The translations under genes were made by a program, and so were the position numbers. From positions 460,987 through 524,986 of the forward strand of contig NZ_JBITLV010000004.1 of assembly GCF_044465595.1 (NCBI RefSeq): DNA of 64,000 nucleotides, in the 5' to 3' direction. Shown piece by piece: positions 41,120 through 49,633 of the stretch. The first letter of the stretch is position 1; every line of letters begins with the position of its first letter. The DNA is from Spongisporangium articulatum (GTDB taxonomy: Bacteria > Actinomycetota > Actinomycetes > Actinomycetales > Kineosporiaceae). The notes beneath the pieces are model-generated. The model made no database searches. It worked only from the letters and a program-made list of their open reading frames with translations, and was not told the DNA's origin.

Positions 41120-42047
41120 GAAGGGTCAGGGTGGCCAGTTCGTCGTCGGACAACTTGAGCGTGGTGGCCTCGAGCAGGCCCGGGACCTGTTCCGGCGTGC
41201 GGGCACTGGCGATCGGCGCACTCACAGCCGCGCGGCTCAGCAGCCAGGCCAGCGCCACGGTGCCCGGTTGCGTGCCGTGGGCGGAGGCCACCTCGCGCAG
41301 CGTGTCCACCATCGCGAAGCCGCGCTCGTCGAAGTACTTGCCCACCATCGCGGCCCGGTCGCCGGCGGGTTCCGTGCCCCGCGGGTACTTGCCGGTCAGG
41401 AAGCCCGACGCCAGCGCGAAGTAGACCAAGGTGCCGAGGTTCTCGCGCTCGGCCAGCGGTGCGTAGCCGGACTCGAACGGCTCGCGCTCCAGCAGGTTGT
41501 ACTCGGGCTGGAGGCAGACCGGCTCGCGCAGCCCGTTCTGGCGGGCGGCCACGAAGGCCTCCTCGATCCGTTCGGGCGTGTAGTTCGAGAGCCCGTAGTA
41601 CCGGACCTTCCCGGTGTCGATCAGCGCGTCGAACGCCGCCAGCGTGTCGGCCAACGGCACCGACGGGTCGTCGAAGTGGGCGAAGTACAGGTCGATCCGG
41701 TCGGTGCCCAGCCGGCGCAGCGAGGCCTCGACCGCCCCGGTGATCGTTGCGGGGGCCAGCCCGGTGAACTCGGGATGCCGGCTGACCTTGGTGATCAGCG
41801 TGACGTCGTCCCGCCGACCGGTCCGGGCCAGCCAGGAACCGATGAAACTCTCCGACGCACCGCCTTTGGTGCCGTCGGGCTGCCGGCCGTAGGAGTCCGA
41901 CGTGTCGAGCAGCGTGCCACCGCCGGCGGTGAAGGCGTCGAGCACGCGGTGCGTGGTGGCCTCGTCCGCCGTCCAGCCGAAGGGGTTGCAGCCGAGCGCG
42001 AGCGGGGAGTCGGCGGACAGGTCGCTGTTGCCCAGGGTGGTGGTCAC
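41112..42047 (-). CDS. aldo/keto reductase
   Basis: NADPH-dependent oxidoreductase of 311 residues from GTG 42047. It has the TIM-barrel signatures LLDTSDSYG (catalytic Asp and Tyr), LITKVSRH (Lys), RIDLYFAHFDDP (His region) and YYGLSNYTPERIEEA. The cofactor end is PIASARTPEQV. Substrate is unknown; this subfamily is often annotated as an L-glyceraldehyde 3-phosphate or general aldehyde reductase. Its last codon and stop are supplied by the palindrome arm at 41092-41119. Confidence 0.87.
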   Translation of the reverse strand: MTTTLGNSDLSADSPLALGCNPFGWTADEATTHRVLDAFTAGGGTLLDTSDSYGRQPDGTKGGASESFIGSWLARTGRRDDVTLITKVSRHPEFTGLAPATITGAVEASLRRLGTDRIDLYFAHFDDPSVPLADTLAAFDALIDTGKVRYYGLSNYTPERIEEAFVAARQNGLREPVCLQPEYNLLEREPFESGYAPLAERENLGTLVYFALASGFLTGKYPRGTEPAGDRAAMVGKYFDERGFAMVDTLREVASAHGTQPGTVALAWLLSRAAVSAPIASARTPEQVPGLLEATTLKLSDDELATLTLRS

Positions 42048-42081
42048 CCGGGCATGACATCACGGCGGGGACGGCAAAGCA

Positions 42082-42116
42082 GAACCGGCCCGGACGACGA
42101 GCGTCCGGGCCGGTTC
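42082..42116 (-). terminator. hairpin terminator of the lipase gene
   Basis: Perfect 15-bp stem GAACCGGCCCGGACG / CGTCCGGGCCGGTTC with a 5-nt loop. On the minus strand it is followed by TGCTTTGCC. It lies 34 bp beyond the lipase stop and separates it from the aldo/keto reductase gene on the same strand. Confidence 0.75.
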
Positions 42117-42149
42117 GCGTGGTGCAGATGGTGCAGGTGGTGCGGGGTG

Positions 42150-43121
42150 TCAGCCGCCGAGGTACGGCAGGGAGACGACACAGCGCGGGAGCGTCTTGCC
42201 GTCCAGCGCGCGGGCGGCGCGGGAGGCGACGTTCTGGCTGTAGGTCATACCCAGGTGCTCGGCGAGCTCCAGCGGGCACTGCTTGTTCACCAGCGTGTTC
42301 GTGACCTGCGAGGCCGGCACGCCGGGCTCGGAGCTGAGGAACGCGCCGGTGTAGGGCGTGACGACCTGGTCACCGTTGGTCTGCAGGGAGGTGTAGACGA
42401 CCGTGTCGCCCTTGCAGACGTTGTAGTTGGTGCCGTCGGGGCAGGAGTTGACCTTCTGCATGAACTTCGACCCGATGGTCTGGTCGATGGCCGCCGGCTG
42501 CACGATGGAGACGGCGGGCAGCAGGCCCAGGAACTTGCCCAGCTTGGCGATGCCGCTCAGCGTCGTGCCGTTGTTCGAACCGGCGAGGGCGACGAACTTG
42601 CGCACGCTGGCCATGCAGCCGGGCTCGTACTTGATGCAGTAGCGCGGCATGACGCCACCCTGCGAGTGACCGACCAGGTCGACCTGCGGCGCGCCCGTGG
42701 CGGCCTTGACCCGGTTGATGTAGTCGTTCATCTCGCCACCGCTCTTGGCGATGCTCTGCCAGCCCCACATCACGTCACCGGGGTTGCCGCCGTAGTTGAA
42801 CGTGTAGACGCAGTAGCCCTGGTTCTTGAAGAACGGCGACATGGCCATCCAGTTGTCGCGCTGCTGCTCCCAGGTGCCGTGCACCAGGATCAGGGGCAGC
42901 TTGTTGGGGCTGCGCTGCCAGTCACAGGTCGACTTCGAGCCGGCCTTGGAGACGTTCTCCGCGCCGGGGGGCGTCTGCGCCGAGTTGGGCAGGTTCGGGA
43001 TGAAGCCGGCCGCCCAGTTCCAGTTCACGTTCAGGGCAGCGTTTGCAGACGAGGTGGTCCCCACCACCATGCCGACCACGGCGGCCGTGGTGGCCACGGC
43101 CATAGCCACGCGACGTCGCAT
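42150..43121 (-). CDS. secreted lipase/esterase (alpha/beta hydrolase, class 2 lipase-like)
   Basis: Exported enzyme of 323 residues. The signal peptide is RRRVAMAVATTAAVVGMVV followed by TSSANA, cleavage near residue 28. The oxyanion region is LILVHGTWEQQRDNW, the nucleophile elbow VDLVGHSQGGVMPRY, and the His lies in LELAEHLGMTY. Six or more cysteines suggest disulfides. AGGAGGA lies about 7 nt before ATG 43121. It resembles streptomycete EstA/LipA-type lipases and would act outside the cell. The intergenic 43122-43367 is a divergent promoter region with GTAC-TACTAC-GTAC at about 43230. Confidence 0.87.
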   Translation of the reverse strand: MRRRVAMAVATTAAVVGMVVGTTSSANAALNVNWNWAAGFIPNLPNSAQTPPGAENVSKAGSKSTCDWQRSPNKLPLILVHGTWEQQRDNWMAMSPFFKNQGYCVYTFNYGGNPGDVMWGWQSIAKSGGEMNDYINRVKAATGAPQVDLVGHSQGGVMPRYCIKYEPGCMASVRKFVALAGSNNGTTLSGIAKLGKFLGLLPAVSIVQPAAIDQTIGSKFMQKVNSCPDGTNYNVCKGDTVVYTSLQTNGDQVVTPYTGAFLSSEPGVPASQVTNTLVNKQCPLELAEHLGMTYSQNVASRAARALDGKTLPRCVVSLPYLGG

Positions 43122-43367
43122 GGATTCCTCCTGGTTTCAGGGTCAGGTTCCCGACACCGAAGCGGGTCAGGCACTCCGGAGAGTAGTGCAGGTCACGTCC
43201 CGGAACCCCGAGGTCCCGTATAACGGATCAGTACTACTACGTACGGTGACTATGAGGACGCTGTGAGGCGTCGGTCGATGACGGAGTTGTTACAGAGTTC
43301 GCCCGCCCGGTGAGACCTTGGCCGAACACCCTCCGTGGCGGGTCGGCGCGACTTAACGTCGGCTTCC

Positions 43368-44297
43368 ATGCGGGCCTCCATCGCCACCACCACCCTGGGT
43401 GGCAGCATCGAGCAGAAGCTGGACGCGGCCGCCGCGGCCGGGTTCGACGCGATCGAGATCTTCGGTACCGATCTGGACGGTGCCGCGTCGACCCCGAAGG
43501 AGATCGGCGCCCGGGCCGCCGACCTCGGGCTGTCCCTCGATCTCTACCAGCCGGTGCGGGACGTCGAGGGCACCCCGGCGGAGCTGTTCGGGGCCACGCT
43601 CGACCGGGTCGAGCGCACCTGCGACCTGATGGCCGACCTCGGCATCGACACCATGCTGGTCTGCTCCAACACGGCCGAGTGGGCGCTGGACGACGAGTCG
43701 CTGGCCGCCGCGCAGCTCGTCGAGGTGGCCGACCGGGCGGCCCTGCGCGGGTTCCGGGTGGTCTACGAGGCCATGTCCTGGGGCCGGCACGTGCGCGACT
43801 ACCAGCAGGCCGACCGGATCGTGGCCCGCGCGGCCCACCCGCAGCTGGGGCTCTGCCTGGACAGCTTCCACATCTTCGCGCGGCGCAACGACCTGGCCGA
43901 CATCGCCACCATCCCGGGGGAGCGGATCTTCGCGGTCCAGCTCGCCGACGCGGTGCCGCAGGGGGACCGGCCCCTGATCGAGTGGAGCCGGCACCACCGC
44001 TGCCTGCCCCCGAACGGCTACTTCGCGCTCGAGGACCTGCTGCGGCTGGTGGCCGGGACCGGGTACGCCGGCCCGTTGTCGCTCGAGATCTTCAGCGACG
44101 AACTGCGGGCCGCCGACCCGTTCGCCGTGGCCCGCGACGCGCGACGCTCGCTGGCCGGCCTGGCGGCCACCTTCGCGGCCGCCCGCCCCGAGGTCCGGCG
44201 CGAGGTCCGGCGCGAGGTCGGTGCCGACGGCCGGCCCGACGTCCGGACGGCGGGCCTGGAGTCGCCCGGCGAGCCGGCGACCGTCGTCCCCGGCTGA
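43368..44297 (+). CDS. sugar phosphate isomerase/epimerase (AP endonuclease 2 fold)
   Basis: TIM-barrel protein of 309 residues. ATG 43368 lies 8 nt after TAACGT (43354-43359), a leaderless start. Metal-binding barrel motifs are AIEIFGTD (first Glu), VVYEAMSWGRHV (second), LGLCLDSFHIFAR (Asp-His) and LSLEIFSDE (last Glu). In relatives this domain is 3-dehydroshikimate dehydratase (protocatechuate route), alone or fused to an HPPD domain; only the barrel is present here. The C-terminal 40 residues are low complexity with the tandem repeat RREV. Substrate is uncertain. Confidence 0.75.
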   Translation: MRASIATTTLGGSIEQKLDAAAAAGFDAIEIFGTDLDGAASTPKEIGARAADLGLSLDLYQPVRDVEGTPAELFGATLDRVERTCDLMADLGIDTMLVCSNTAEWALDDESLAAAQLVEVADRAALRGFRVVYEAMSWGRHVRDYQQADRIVARAAHPQLGLCLDSFHIFARRNDLADIATIPGERIFAVQLADAVPQGDRPLIEWSRHHRCLPPNGYFALEDLLRLVAGTGYAGPLSLEIFSDELRAADPFAVARDARRSLAGLAATFAAARPEVRREVRREVGADGRPDVRTAGLESPGEPATVVPG

Positions 44298-44331
44298 CAA
44301 GCCTTTTCGAGGCCGCTCCCAGGCGGCACCC

Positions 44332-44375
44332 GGACAGTCGGCGTGGCACTGGATGCCACGCCGACTGTCCGTTTT
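44332..44375 (+). terminator. intrinsic terminator after the isomerase gene
   Basis: Perfect 17-bp stem (GGACAGTCGGCGTGGCA and its complement) with loop CTGGA, followed by GTTTTAGG. One of the strongest terminators in the window. The sequence from 44376 to 44555 has no gene. Confidence 0.88.
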
Positions 44376-44555
44376 AGGGGCAAAACGGGGGCTCGGAAAT
44401 TCACTGGAAATGAGATGGGCAACACCTCTTGCGCCGGAAGGCATCGAGTGCCACAGTGATGGCACTGAGTGCAACGGCGCTTCTCGATGGCGCCGATCCT
44501 GTCTTACTCGCCGGTAACAACGCCGGCGGACTGGCTCCCGAGAAGGGCAAGACCG

Positions 44556-44873
44556 ATGACCGCAACCTTGGCGCCCAACGTCGCTCGCCCCCGCACTGCC
44601 GCTGCCCCCAGCCCCGAGCTGTACGTGATCGCCACCCACAAGGTGCGCGACCGGGGCGGCAAGCCCCCGTTCCGCTGGGTCCCCTACGGCGTCGAGCACG
44701 CCTGGAAGCCCGGCGAGCGCCAGACCCTGTGCGGCGAGTGGACCTCCGGCTGGACCGTCTTCTGGGAGCGCCGGTTCTCCGCCCAGCCCAGCACCGCGTG
44801 CCCGGCCTGCATCGAGGCCAGCCTCCCCGCCGCCTCGCGCCGCCGCCTCGACCCGCTGCGCGCGTCGGCCTGA
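44556..44873 (+). CDS. small protein with paired cysteines (105 aa)
   Basis: Unrecognised protein from ATG 44556 with GAGAAGGG about 8 nt upstream. The Cys pattern is TLCGEW...ACPACIE, which could bind zinc; FRWVPYGVEHAWKPGERQT precedes it. Basic N-terminus, no signal peptide. It stands alone between a terminator and the leaderless TetR gene. Similar small Cys proteins occur in other actinobacteria with no known function. Confidence 0.6.
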   Translation: MTATLAPNVARPRTAAAPSPELYVIATHKVRDRGGKPPFRWVPYGVEHAWKPGERQTLCGEWTSGWTVFWERRFSAQPSTACPACIEASLPAASRRRLDPLRASA

Positions 44874-45004
44874 TCTTCGCGCTAAACCCTTTTCACCAGC
44901 AGTAACACCAGCACCTGACGGGCCTCGGTGCCGGGGTGAGCGGCGTGACGTCAACCACGTTCGCCCGCCCCGGCGGCCCCCGGCCTGAGAGGTATCGTCG
45001 CGGC

Positions 45005-45826
45005 ATGGCGACCATCCCGGCGGTTCCCCGGGCCGGCCGGGCTCAGCCTGCCGGTCAGCTCGCCGCTACCCGCGGCCGGATCGCCGCCGCCGCCTTCGAG
45101 CTCTTCGCCGACCAGGGCTACGAGGGCACCACCGTCGAGGCCATCGCCGAACGGGCCGGGGTCGCGCGACGCACGTTCTTCCGCTACTTCCGGTCGAAGG
45201 AAGACGTGATCTTCCCCGACCACGACGCCCTCCTGGAGTCCGTCGAGCGCACGCTCGAGGCCTCGGCGGCGCTGCCCGCCGTCGACGCCATCTGCGCCGG
45301 CGTCCGGCAGGTCTTCGCGAGTTACGTCACCGACCCCGAGGTCTCCGTCCAGCGGTACCGCATCACCCGCGGCATCGCCGCCCTGCGCGACCGCGAACTG
45401 GCCAGCGTGCAGCGCTACGAGCGGGCCTTCAGCCGCTACGTCCGCGGCCGCCTGGCCGGCACCTGCACCGAGGCCGAAGCGGCCCTGCGGGCCGACGTCC
45501 TGGCCGCCGCCGTGGTCGCCGCGCACAACGCCGTCCTGCGGGAATGGCTGCGGGACGGCGGTACTCGCGACTTCGGTGCGCAGCTGGAGGCCGCCTTCGA
45601 CTGGGTCCGCAGCACGCTCGCGGACGCCGGAACCCCCGGTCAGCTCGTGCCGGGGGCGGGGGCCGCCCCGACGCCCAACCCCGTCGCGCCCACCCCCGTC
45701 GCGCCCACGCCGGAGCCGGCCGCCGCCGACAGCCCGGCGGAGCACGAGAACGACGTCGTGGTCGCGGTCTTCCGGGCCGGTGACCCGATCACCGACATCG
45801 TGGAGAAGATCTCCCGCTCGCTCTGA
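45005..45826 (+). CDS. TetR family transcriptional regulator
   Basis: Repressor-type regulator of 273 residues. ATG 45005 lies 6 nt after TATCGT (44993-44998), leaderless. The HTH is AFELFADQGYEGTTVEAI followed by GVARRTFFRYFRSKEDVIF. A ligand-binding helical domain fills about 60-205. A Pro-rich linker (PVAPTPVAPTPEP) and a short tail VVVAVFRAGDPITDIVEKIS follow, longer than in most TetR proteins. Convergent with the Rrf2 gene 14 bp away. Target genes are unknown. Confidence 0.85.
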   Translation: MATIPAVPRAGRAQPAGQLAATRGRIAAAAFELFADQGYEGTTVEAIAERAGVARRTFFRYFRSKEDVIFPDHDALLESVERTLEASAALPAVDAICAGVRQVFASYVTDPEVSVQRYRITRGIAALRDRELASVQRYERAFSRYVRGRLAGTCTEAEAALRADVLAAAVVAAHNAVLREWLRDGGTRDFGAQLEAAFDWVRSTLADAGTPGQLVPGAGAAPTPNPVAPTPVAPTPEPAAADSPAEHENDVVVAVFRAGDPITDIVEKISRSL

Positions 45827-45840
45827 CCCCCGTCGGGTCG

Positions 45841-46323
45841 TCAGATGCGGCTGGCCCAGACGTCCTCGTTGGCCAGGATGTCCGTGACCCCCGCGGGCAG
45901 GGTGCCCGAGGCGACGTCGGCGAGCGTCGTCGCCTCCAACACCTGCCGCATGGTGGCCCGCATGGCCACCCACACGTTGCGCAACTGCTCGGCGGAGCCC
46001 GCGTACTCCACGTCCTCGGGGCGCTCGCCCGCGATGTTGGCCAGCGGGCCGTCGATCGCGCGGATCACGTCGGCGACGGCCACCTCCGCGGGGGCGGCGG
46101 CCAGCCGGTAGCCGCCCTCCGCGCCGCGCCGGCTCTGCACCAGCCCGGCCGTCCGCAGCTCGGCGAGGATGTTCAGCAGGAAGGGCAGCGGGATGCCCTG
46201 CGACTGGGACACCGACTCGGTCTTCACCCAGACCCCCTGCTCGGCGTTCGCCAGTTCGAGAGCTGCTCGCACGGCGTAGTCCGTCTTGGCTGAGATGCGC
46301 ACGCGGCCATTCTGCCCGCTCAT
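45841..46323 (-). CDS. Rrf2 family regulator lacking cluster cysteines
   Basis: Winged-helix protein of 160 residues. ATG 46323 overlaps the TerC stop (ATGA) and gives coupled translation; a second start, GTG 46302, would begin VRISAKTDYAVRA, the usual family N-terminus. The HTH is SVSQSQGIPLPFLLNILAEL with wing RRGAEGGYRLA. IscR/NsrR-type members use three cysteines near residues 92-106 for an iron-sulfur cluster; here no cysteine exists in the protein, so it must sense something else. Probably co-transcribed with terC. Confidence 0.82.
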   Translation of the reverse strand: MSGQNGRVRISAKTDYAVRAALELANAEQGVWVKTESVSQSQGIPLPFLLNILAELRTAGLVQSRRGAEGGYRLAAAPAEVAVADVIRAIDGPLANIAGERPEDVEYAGSAEQLRNVWVAMRATMRQVLEATTLADVASGTLPAGVTDILANEDVWASRI

Positions 46324-47366
46324 CCACCCCCGGCGCTGCCGACCCGCTCCCGAGGGCCCGCATCGCCCGAGCGCCGCGCCGCCACCAGGCTCGTCAGCGC
46401 GGTCAGCACCAGCAGCCCGACCACCACCAGCAGCGACACGGCGGTCGAGGGCACCGGGACGTCCAGCCCCTCACCGCCGTTCACGAACGGCAGCGTGTTC
46501 TCGTGCAGGGCCTCCAGCACCAGCTTGGCGCCGATGAACAGCAGGACGGCGGCCAGCCCGGCGTCCAGGTGCGCGAGCCGGTCGAGGAGGGCCCGCACGA
46601 CGAAGAACAGCTGCCGCAACCCGACCAGGGCGAAGGCGTTGGCGGCGACGATCAGGAACGGCACCGTCGTCAGCCCGAAGATCGCCGGGATCGAGTCGAG
46701 CGCGAAGAACACGTCCGTGACGCCGATCGCGGCCATCGTGATCAGCATGGGGGTGGCCAACCGCCGCCCGCCCCGCCGCACGGTCAGGTGGCCGTGGTCC
46801 CAGTCGGAGACCGTCGGCACCACCTTGCGCAGCAGCCGGACGCCCACCGGGTCGGGCGGGCTGCCGTCCGGGCCGGCGGCCGTCTCCAGCGCCGGGGGCT
46901 CGCGGCGCCGCCCGAGCGCCTCGCGCAGCAGGCCGACCGCCGTCCAGATCAGGAACACCGCGAACAGGTAGAACAGCCACGAGAACCGGGCGATCGCGAT
47001 CGCCCCCACCGCGATCAGCACGGCCCGTAGGGCCAGCGCCACGACGATCCCGAACGTCAGCACCCGCAGCTGGAACCGCTCGGGTACCGCGAACCGGTTC
47101 AGCAGCACCAGGAAGACGAACAGGTTGTCGATGCTCAGGCTGTACTCGGTGATCCAGGCGGCCAGGAACTGCCCACCCACCTCGAAACCGAAGTCCCAGG
47201 TCAGCAGGGCGCCGAAAGCGAGCGCCGCCCCGGCGTAGAACAGCACCCAGAACGTGGCCCGGCGCGGCGTCGTCCGGCCCCGGCTCACGAAGAGGTCGAA
47301 CGCCAGGAAGGCGGCGAGGACGAGGAGAGTGGCGGTCCACCAGACGGGGCCGACGTGGAGGGTCAC
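46320..47366 (-). CDS. TerC/Alx family membrane protein
   Basis: Membrane protein of 348 residues with about nine helices, from GTG 47366. Family signatures are ITEYSLSIDNLFVFLVLL (acidic residues thought to bind metal) and the second-half counterpart VTDVFFALDSIPAIFGLT. TerC-type proteins take part in manganese export or metal supply to secreted enzymes, and in tellurite resistance in some bacteria; no ter genes are near. Coupled to the Rrf2-type regulator by a 4-bp overlap. Confidence 0.88.
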   Translation of the reverse strand: MTLHVGPVWWTATLLVLAAFLAFDLFVSRGRTTPRRATFWVLFYAGAALAFGALLTWDFGFEVGGQFLAAWITEYSLSIDNLFVFLVLLNRFAVPERFQLRVLTFGIVVALALRAVLIAVGAIAIARFSWLFYLFAVFLIWTAVGLLREALGRRREPPALETAAGPDGSPPDPVGVRLLRKVVPTVSDWDHGHLTVRRGGRRLATPMLITMAAIGVTDVFFALDSIPAIFGLTTVPFLIVAANAFALVGLRQLFFVVRALLDRLAHLDAGLAAVLLFIGAKLVLEALHENTLPFVNGGEGLDVPVPSTAVSLLVVVGLLVLTALTSLVAARRSGDAGPRERVGSAGGG

Positions 47367-47401
47367 GCTTGATCGTCACCCATGGATGGGAAGCTGTCGC
47401 G

Positions 47402-48379
47402 GTGACCCTCCGCTGCGCCGACCGTGATGTGGGGCTCGCCGGCGTGGTCACGGCCTGGATCGGGCTGGTTCTCGTGGTGGACGCCGTCGGCCATCTCGAG
47501 CGGTTCGAGCTCGCCCGCCAGCTCGGGCTGGCCGCCGCGACGTGGGCCGTCCTGCTGCTCCTGCTGCGCCGCGAGCCGGTGCTCGTGCGGGTGCAGACCG
47601 GGCTGGTCGTGCTCCTCGCGACGGCCGTGGAGTACACGTTCTCGCCGCTGCTCGAGGCCTACGTCTACCGGATCGGCACCGTCCCCGGGTTCGTCCCGCC
47701 GGGCCACGGGCTGGTCTACCTGGCCGCGCTCGCCCTGGGCCGCAGCCGCTTCGTGCAGGACCGGGCCCGGACGGCGGTCGCCGCGGTCGTCGTCCTGGGC
47801 GGCGGGTGGGCCGGGGCCGGGCTGGTCGGGGCCTTCGGTGGACGCCACGACGTGCTGGGGGCGTTCTGGTTCGTCTGCCTGCTGTGCTTCCTGCGTTGGG
47901 GGCCCAACCGGCTGCTGTACGTGGGGGCGTTCTGGGTGGTCGGCTACCTGGAGATCGTCGGGACGGCGCTGGGCACGTGGCGGTGGCAGCCGGACGACCC
48001 GGTGCTGCACATGATCGGCCAGGGCAACCCGCCGTCGGGGGCGGCGGGCGGGTACGGCTGGTTCGACCTCTGGGCCACCCTGCTGGCGCCGGTGCTGATC
48101 GCCGCGTGGTGCCGGTGGGCGCCGCGCCGACCGGGCCGCCGGGGCGGTCAGTCGAAGGTCGCCGTGAGCGCCTCGAGCACCTCGTCGTGCAGCAGCCCGT
48201 TGGTGGCCACCGCGTTGCCGCCGAACGGGCCGTCCTCGCCGTCCAACGACGTGAACCGGCCGCCCGCCTCGGTGACGATGGGCACCAGTGCGGCCATGTC
48301 GTGCACGGCGAGCTCGGGTTCGCAGGCGATGTCGACGGCGCCCTCGGCGACCAGCATGTACGACCAGAAGTCGCCGTAG
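47402..48379 (+). CDS. multi-pass membrane protein, 3' end antisense to hisN
   Basis: Protein of 325 residues from GTG 47402 with about seven membrane helices up to residue 245; ends of the recognisable part include GNPPSGAAGGYGWFDLW and LAPVLIAAWCRW. Blocks of this kind recur in actinobacterial membrane proteins of unknown function. After residue 250 the frame continues 230 bp into the oppositely oriented hisN-like gene, giving a Ser/Pro-rich tail with no hydrophobic part. The tail is probably a by-product: either a true overlap or a frameshift that removed an earlier stop. Confidence 0.65.
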   Translation: MTLRCADRDVGLAGVVTAWIGLVLVVDAVGHLERFELARQLGLAAATWAVLLLLLRREPVLVRVQTGLVVLLATAVEYTFSPLLEAYVYRIGTVPGFVPPGHGLVYLAALALGRSRFVQDRARTAVAAVVVLGGGWAGAGLVGAFGGRHDVLGAFWFVCLLCFLRWGPNRLLYVGAFWVVGYLEIVGTALGTWRWQPDDPVLHMIGQGNPPSGAAGGYGWFDLWATLLAPVLIAAWCRWAPRRPGRRGGQSKVAVSASSTSSCSSPLVATALPPNGPSSPSNDVNRPPASVTMGTSAAMSCTASSGSQAMSTAPSATSMYDQKSP

Positions 48380-48936
48380 GCGCGGCTGCGCCAGGTCTTG
48401 GCCACCAGGTCGAGGAAGGCCCCGCCGCGACCCAGGTCGTCCCAGCCGTGCAGGGACGCGTACGACAGCGAGGCGTCCGACAGGGCGCCCACCTGGGAGA
48501 CGCTGATCCGCTTGGCCTTGGCCAGGCTGCGCCCGGTCCAGGCGCCGGTGCCCTCGGCCGCCCACCAGCGCCGGTTCAGCGCGGGGGCGGAGACCAGGCC
48601 CAGCACCGGTCGCCGGTCGACGACCAGGGCGATCAGGGTGGCCCAGACCGGCACGCCCCGGACGTAGTTCTTCGTCCCGTCGATCGGGTCGACGATCCAC
48701 TGCCGGCTGCCGTGCCCCGTGAGCCCGAACTCCTCGCCGAGCACCGCGTCCCGGGGGCGGGTGCGCTTCAGGCTGCTGCGGATCAGTTCCTCCGCGCCGC
48801 GATCGGCGTCGCTGACCGGGGTGAGGTCGGGCTTGGCGGTGACGACGAGGTCCTCCGCCTGGAAGCGGGACATGGTGAAGGAGTCGACCTGGTCCGCGAT
48901 CACGTGCGCGAGGCGCAGGTCGTCGTCATAGCCCAC
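48148..48936 (-). CDS. hisN: inositol-monophosphatase-family histidinol-phosphatase
   Basis: Magnesium-dependent phosphatase of 262 residues from ATG 48936. Motifs are VSDADRGAEE, AVLGEEFG (metal Glu), WIVDPIDGTKNYVRG (metal Asp pair) and ACEPELAVHDMAALVPI. In actinobacteria this type serves as histidinol-phosphate phosphatase (HisN), the eighth step of histidine synthesis, and it lies near aroA and rsgA in relatives, as it does here. Substrate assignment relies on that context. Its 3' part is overlapped by the convergent membrane-protein ORF. Confidence 0.8.
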   Translation of the reverse strand: MGYDDDLRLAHVIADQVDSFTMSRFQAEDLVVTAKPDLTPVSDADRGAEELIRSSLKRTRPRDAVLGEEFGLTGHGSRQWIVDPIDGTKNYVRGVPVWATLIALVVDRRPVLGLVSAPALNRRWWAAEGTGAWTGRSLAKAKRISVSQVGALSDASLSYASLHGWDDLGRGGAFLDLVAKTWRSRAYGDFWSYMLVAEGAVDIACEPELAVHDMAALVPIVTEAGGRFTSLDGEDGPFGGNAVATNGLLHDEVLEALTATFD

Positions 48937-49073
48937 CCGCGGACCGTACCGCCCTGTCGCCTCGGGCGTCTCACAGGCAACGCATCTGAACGGTCCGGTG
49001 ATCCTGTTCGTAACCTGGAACGAGGGCCCGGACCGTGGACGCGGGCCACCGTCGAGAGGCTATGTTTCCGATC

Positions 49074-49550
49074 ATGTTCGACACCATCGCCGGGCTGCCG
49101 GTGCACATCCTCGTGGTCCACGCGGCCGTCGTGCTCGTGCCGCTGATGGCCCTCGTGACCCTCGCCTTCACCGTGCGCCCGAAGTGGCGGCCCGGCCTGG
49201 TCTGGGCCGTGCTGGGCGACGCCCTGTGCGTGGTCGTCTCTCTCGTGGCCAAGGAGTCGGGGGAGCACTTCGAGCACCGGCTCGGGCTCCAGGGCACCAA
49301 GGCGGTCGAGGAGCACGCCGAGTACGGCGACAAGCTGTTCGTCTTCGCGGTCGCGCTGCTGGTGGCGGCCGTGGTCGCCTGGGTGCTGGTGGCCCGGCGG
49401 CCCGCACCGGGCACGGGGGCCGTCGCCGCGGCGGTCCTGATCGTGGTGGTGGCCGGCGTCGCCGCCACCACCTGGACTGTCCTCACCGGTGACAGCGGCA
49501 GCCGCGCGGTCTGGGAGGACGTCGTCAAGAACACCAACACCGGTTCGTGA
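49074..49550 (+). CDS. DUF2231 membrane protein
   Basis: Membrane protein of 158 residues with four helices, beginning MFDTIAGLPVHILVVHAAVV; the PVHILVVHAAVVLVPL helix is typical of the family. ATG 49074 is preferred because TATGTT (49061-49066) is 7 nt before it, a leaderless layout; ATG 49062 is in frame. A variant of the haem-like His pair in the first helices is present. Function is unknown. Its stop TGA is part of the palindrome at 49543. Confidence 0.75.
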   Translation: MFDTIAGLPVHILVVHAAVVLVPLMALVTLAFTVRPKWRPGLVWAVLGDALCVVVSLVAKESGEHFEHRLGLQGTKAVEEHAEYGDKLFVFAVALLVAAVVAWVLVARRPAPGTGAVAAAVLIVVVAGVAATTWTVLTGDSGSRAVWEDVVKNTNTGS

Positions 49551-49631
49551 TCATGCGCAAACGCAGGATCGTCCCGCGATGATCGCCGTCCGCCCCGGCT
49601 CGGGATCCTGCGTTTGCGCATGATCACGAAC
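49543..49631. repeat. TGATCATGC-type palindrome, copy 4 (convergent genes)
   Basis: Perfect 28-bp arms (49543-49570 and 49604-49631), core GTTCGTGATCATGC then GCAAACGCAGGATC, centre 33 nt. The DUF2231 stop (49548-49550) is inside the left arm; the rsgA stop is 3 bp beyond the right arm. Confidence 0.88.
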
Positions 49632-49633
49632 AC

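Noticed and set aside
41268..43223. 651-codon plus-strand ORF
   Set aside because: Antisense to both the aldo/keto reductase and the signal-peptide-bearing lipase, which have clear motifs.
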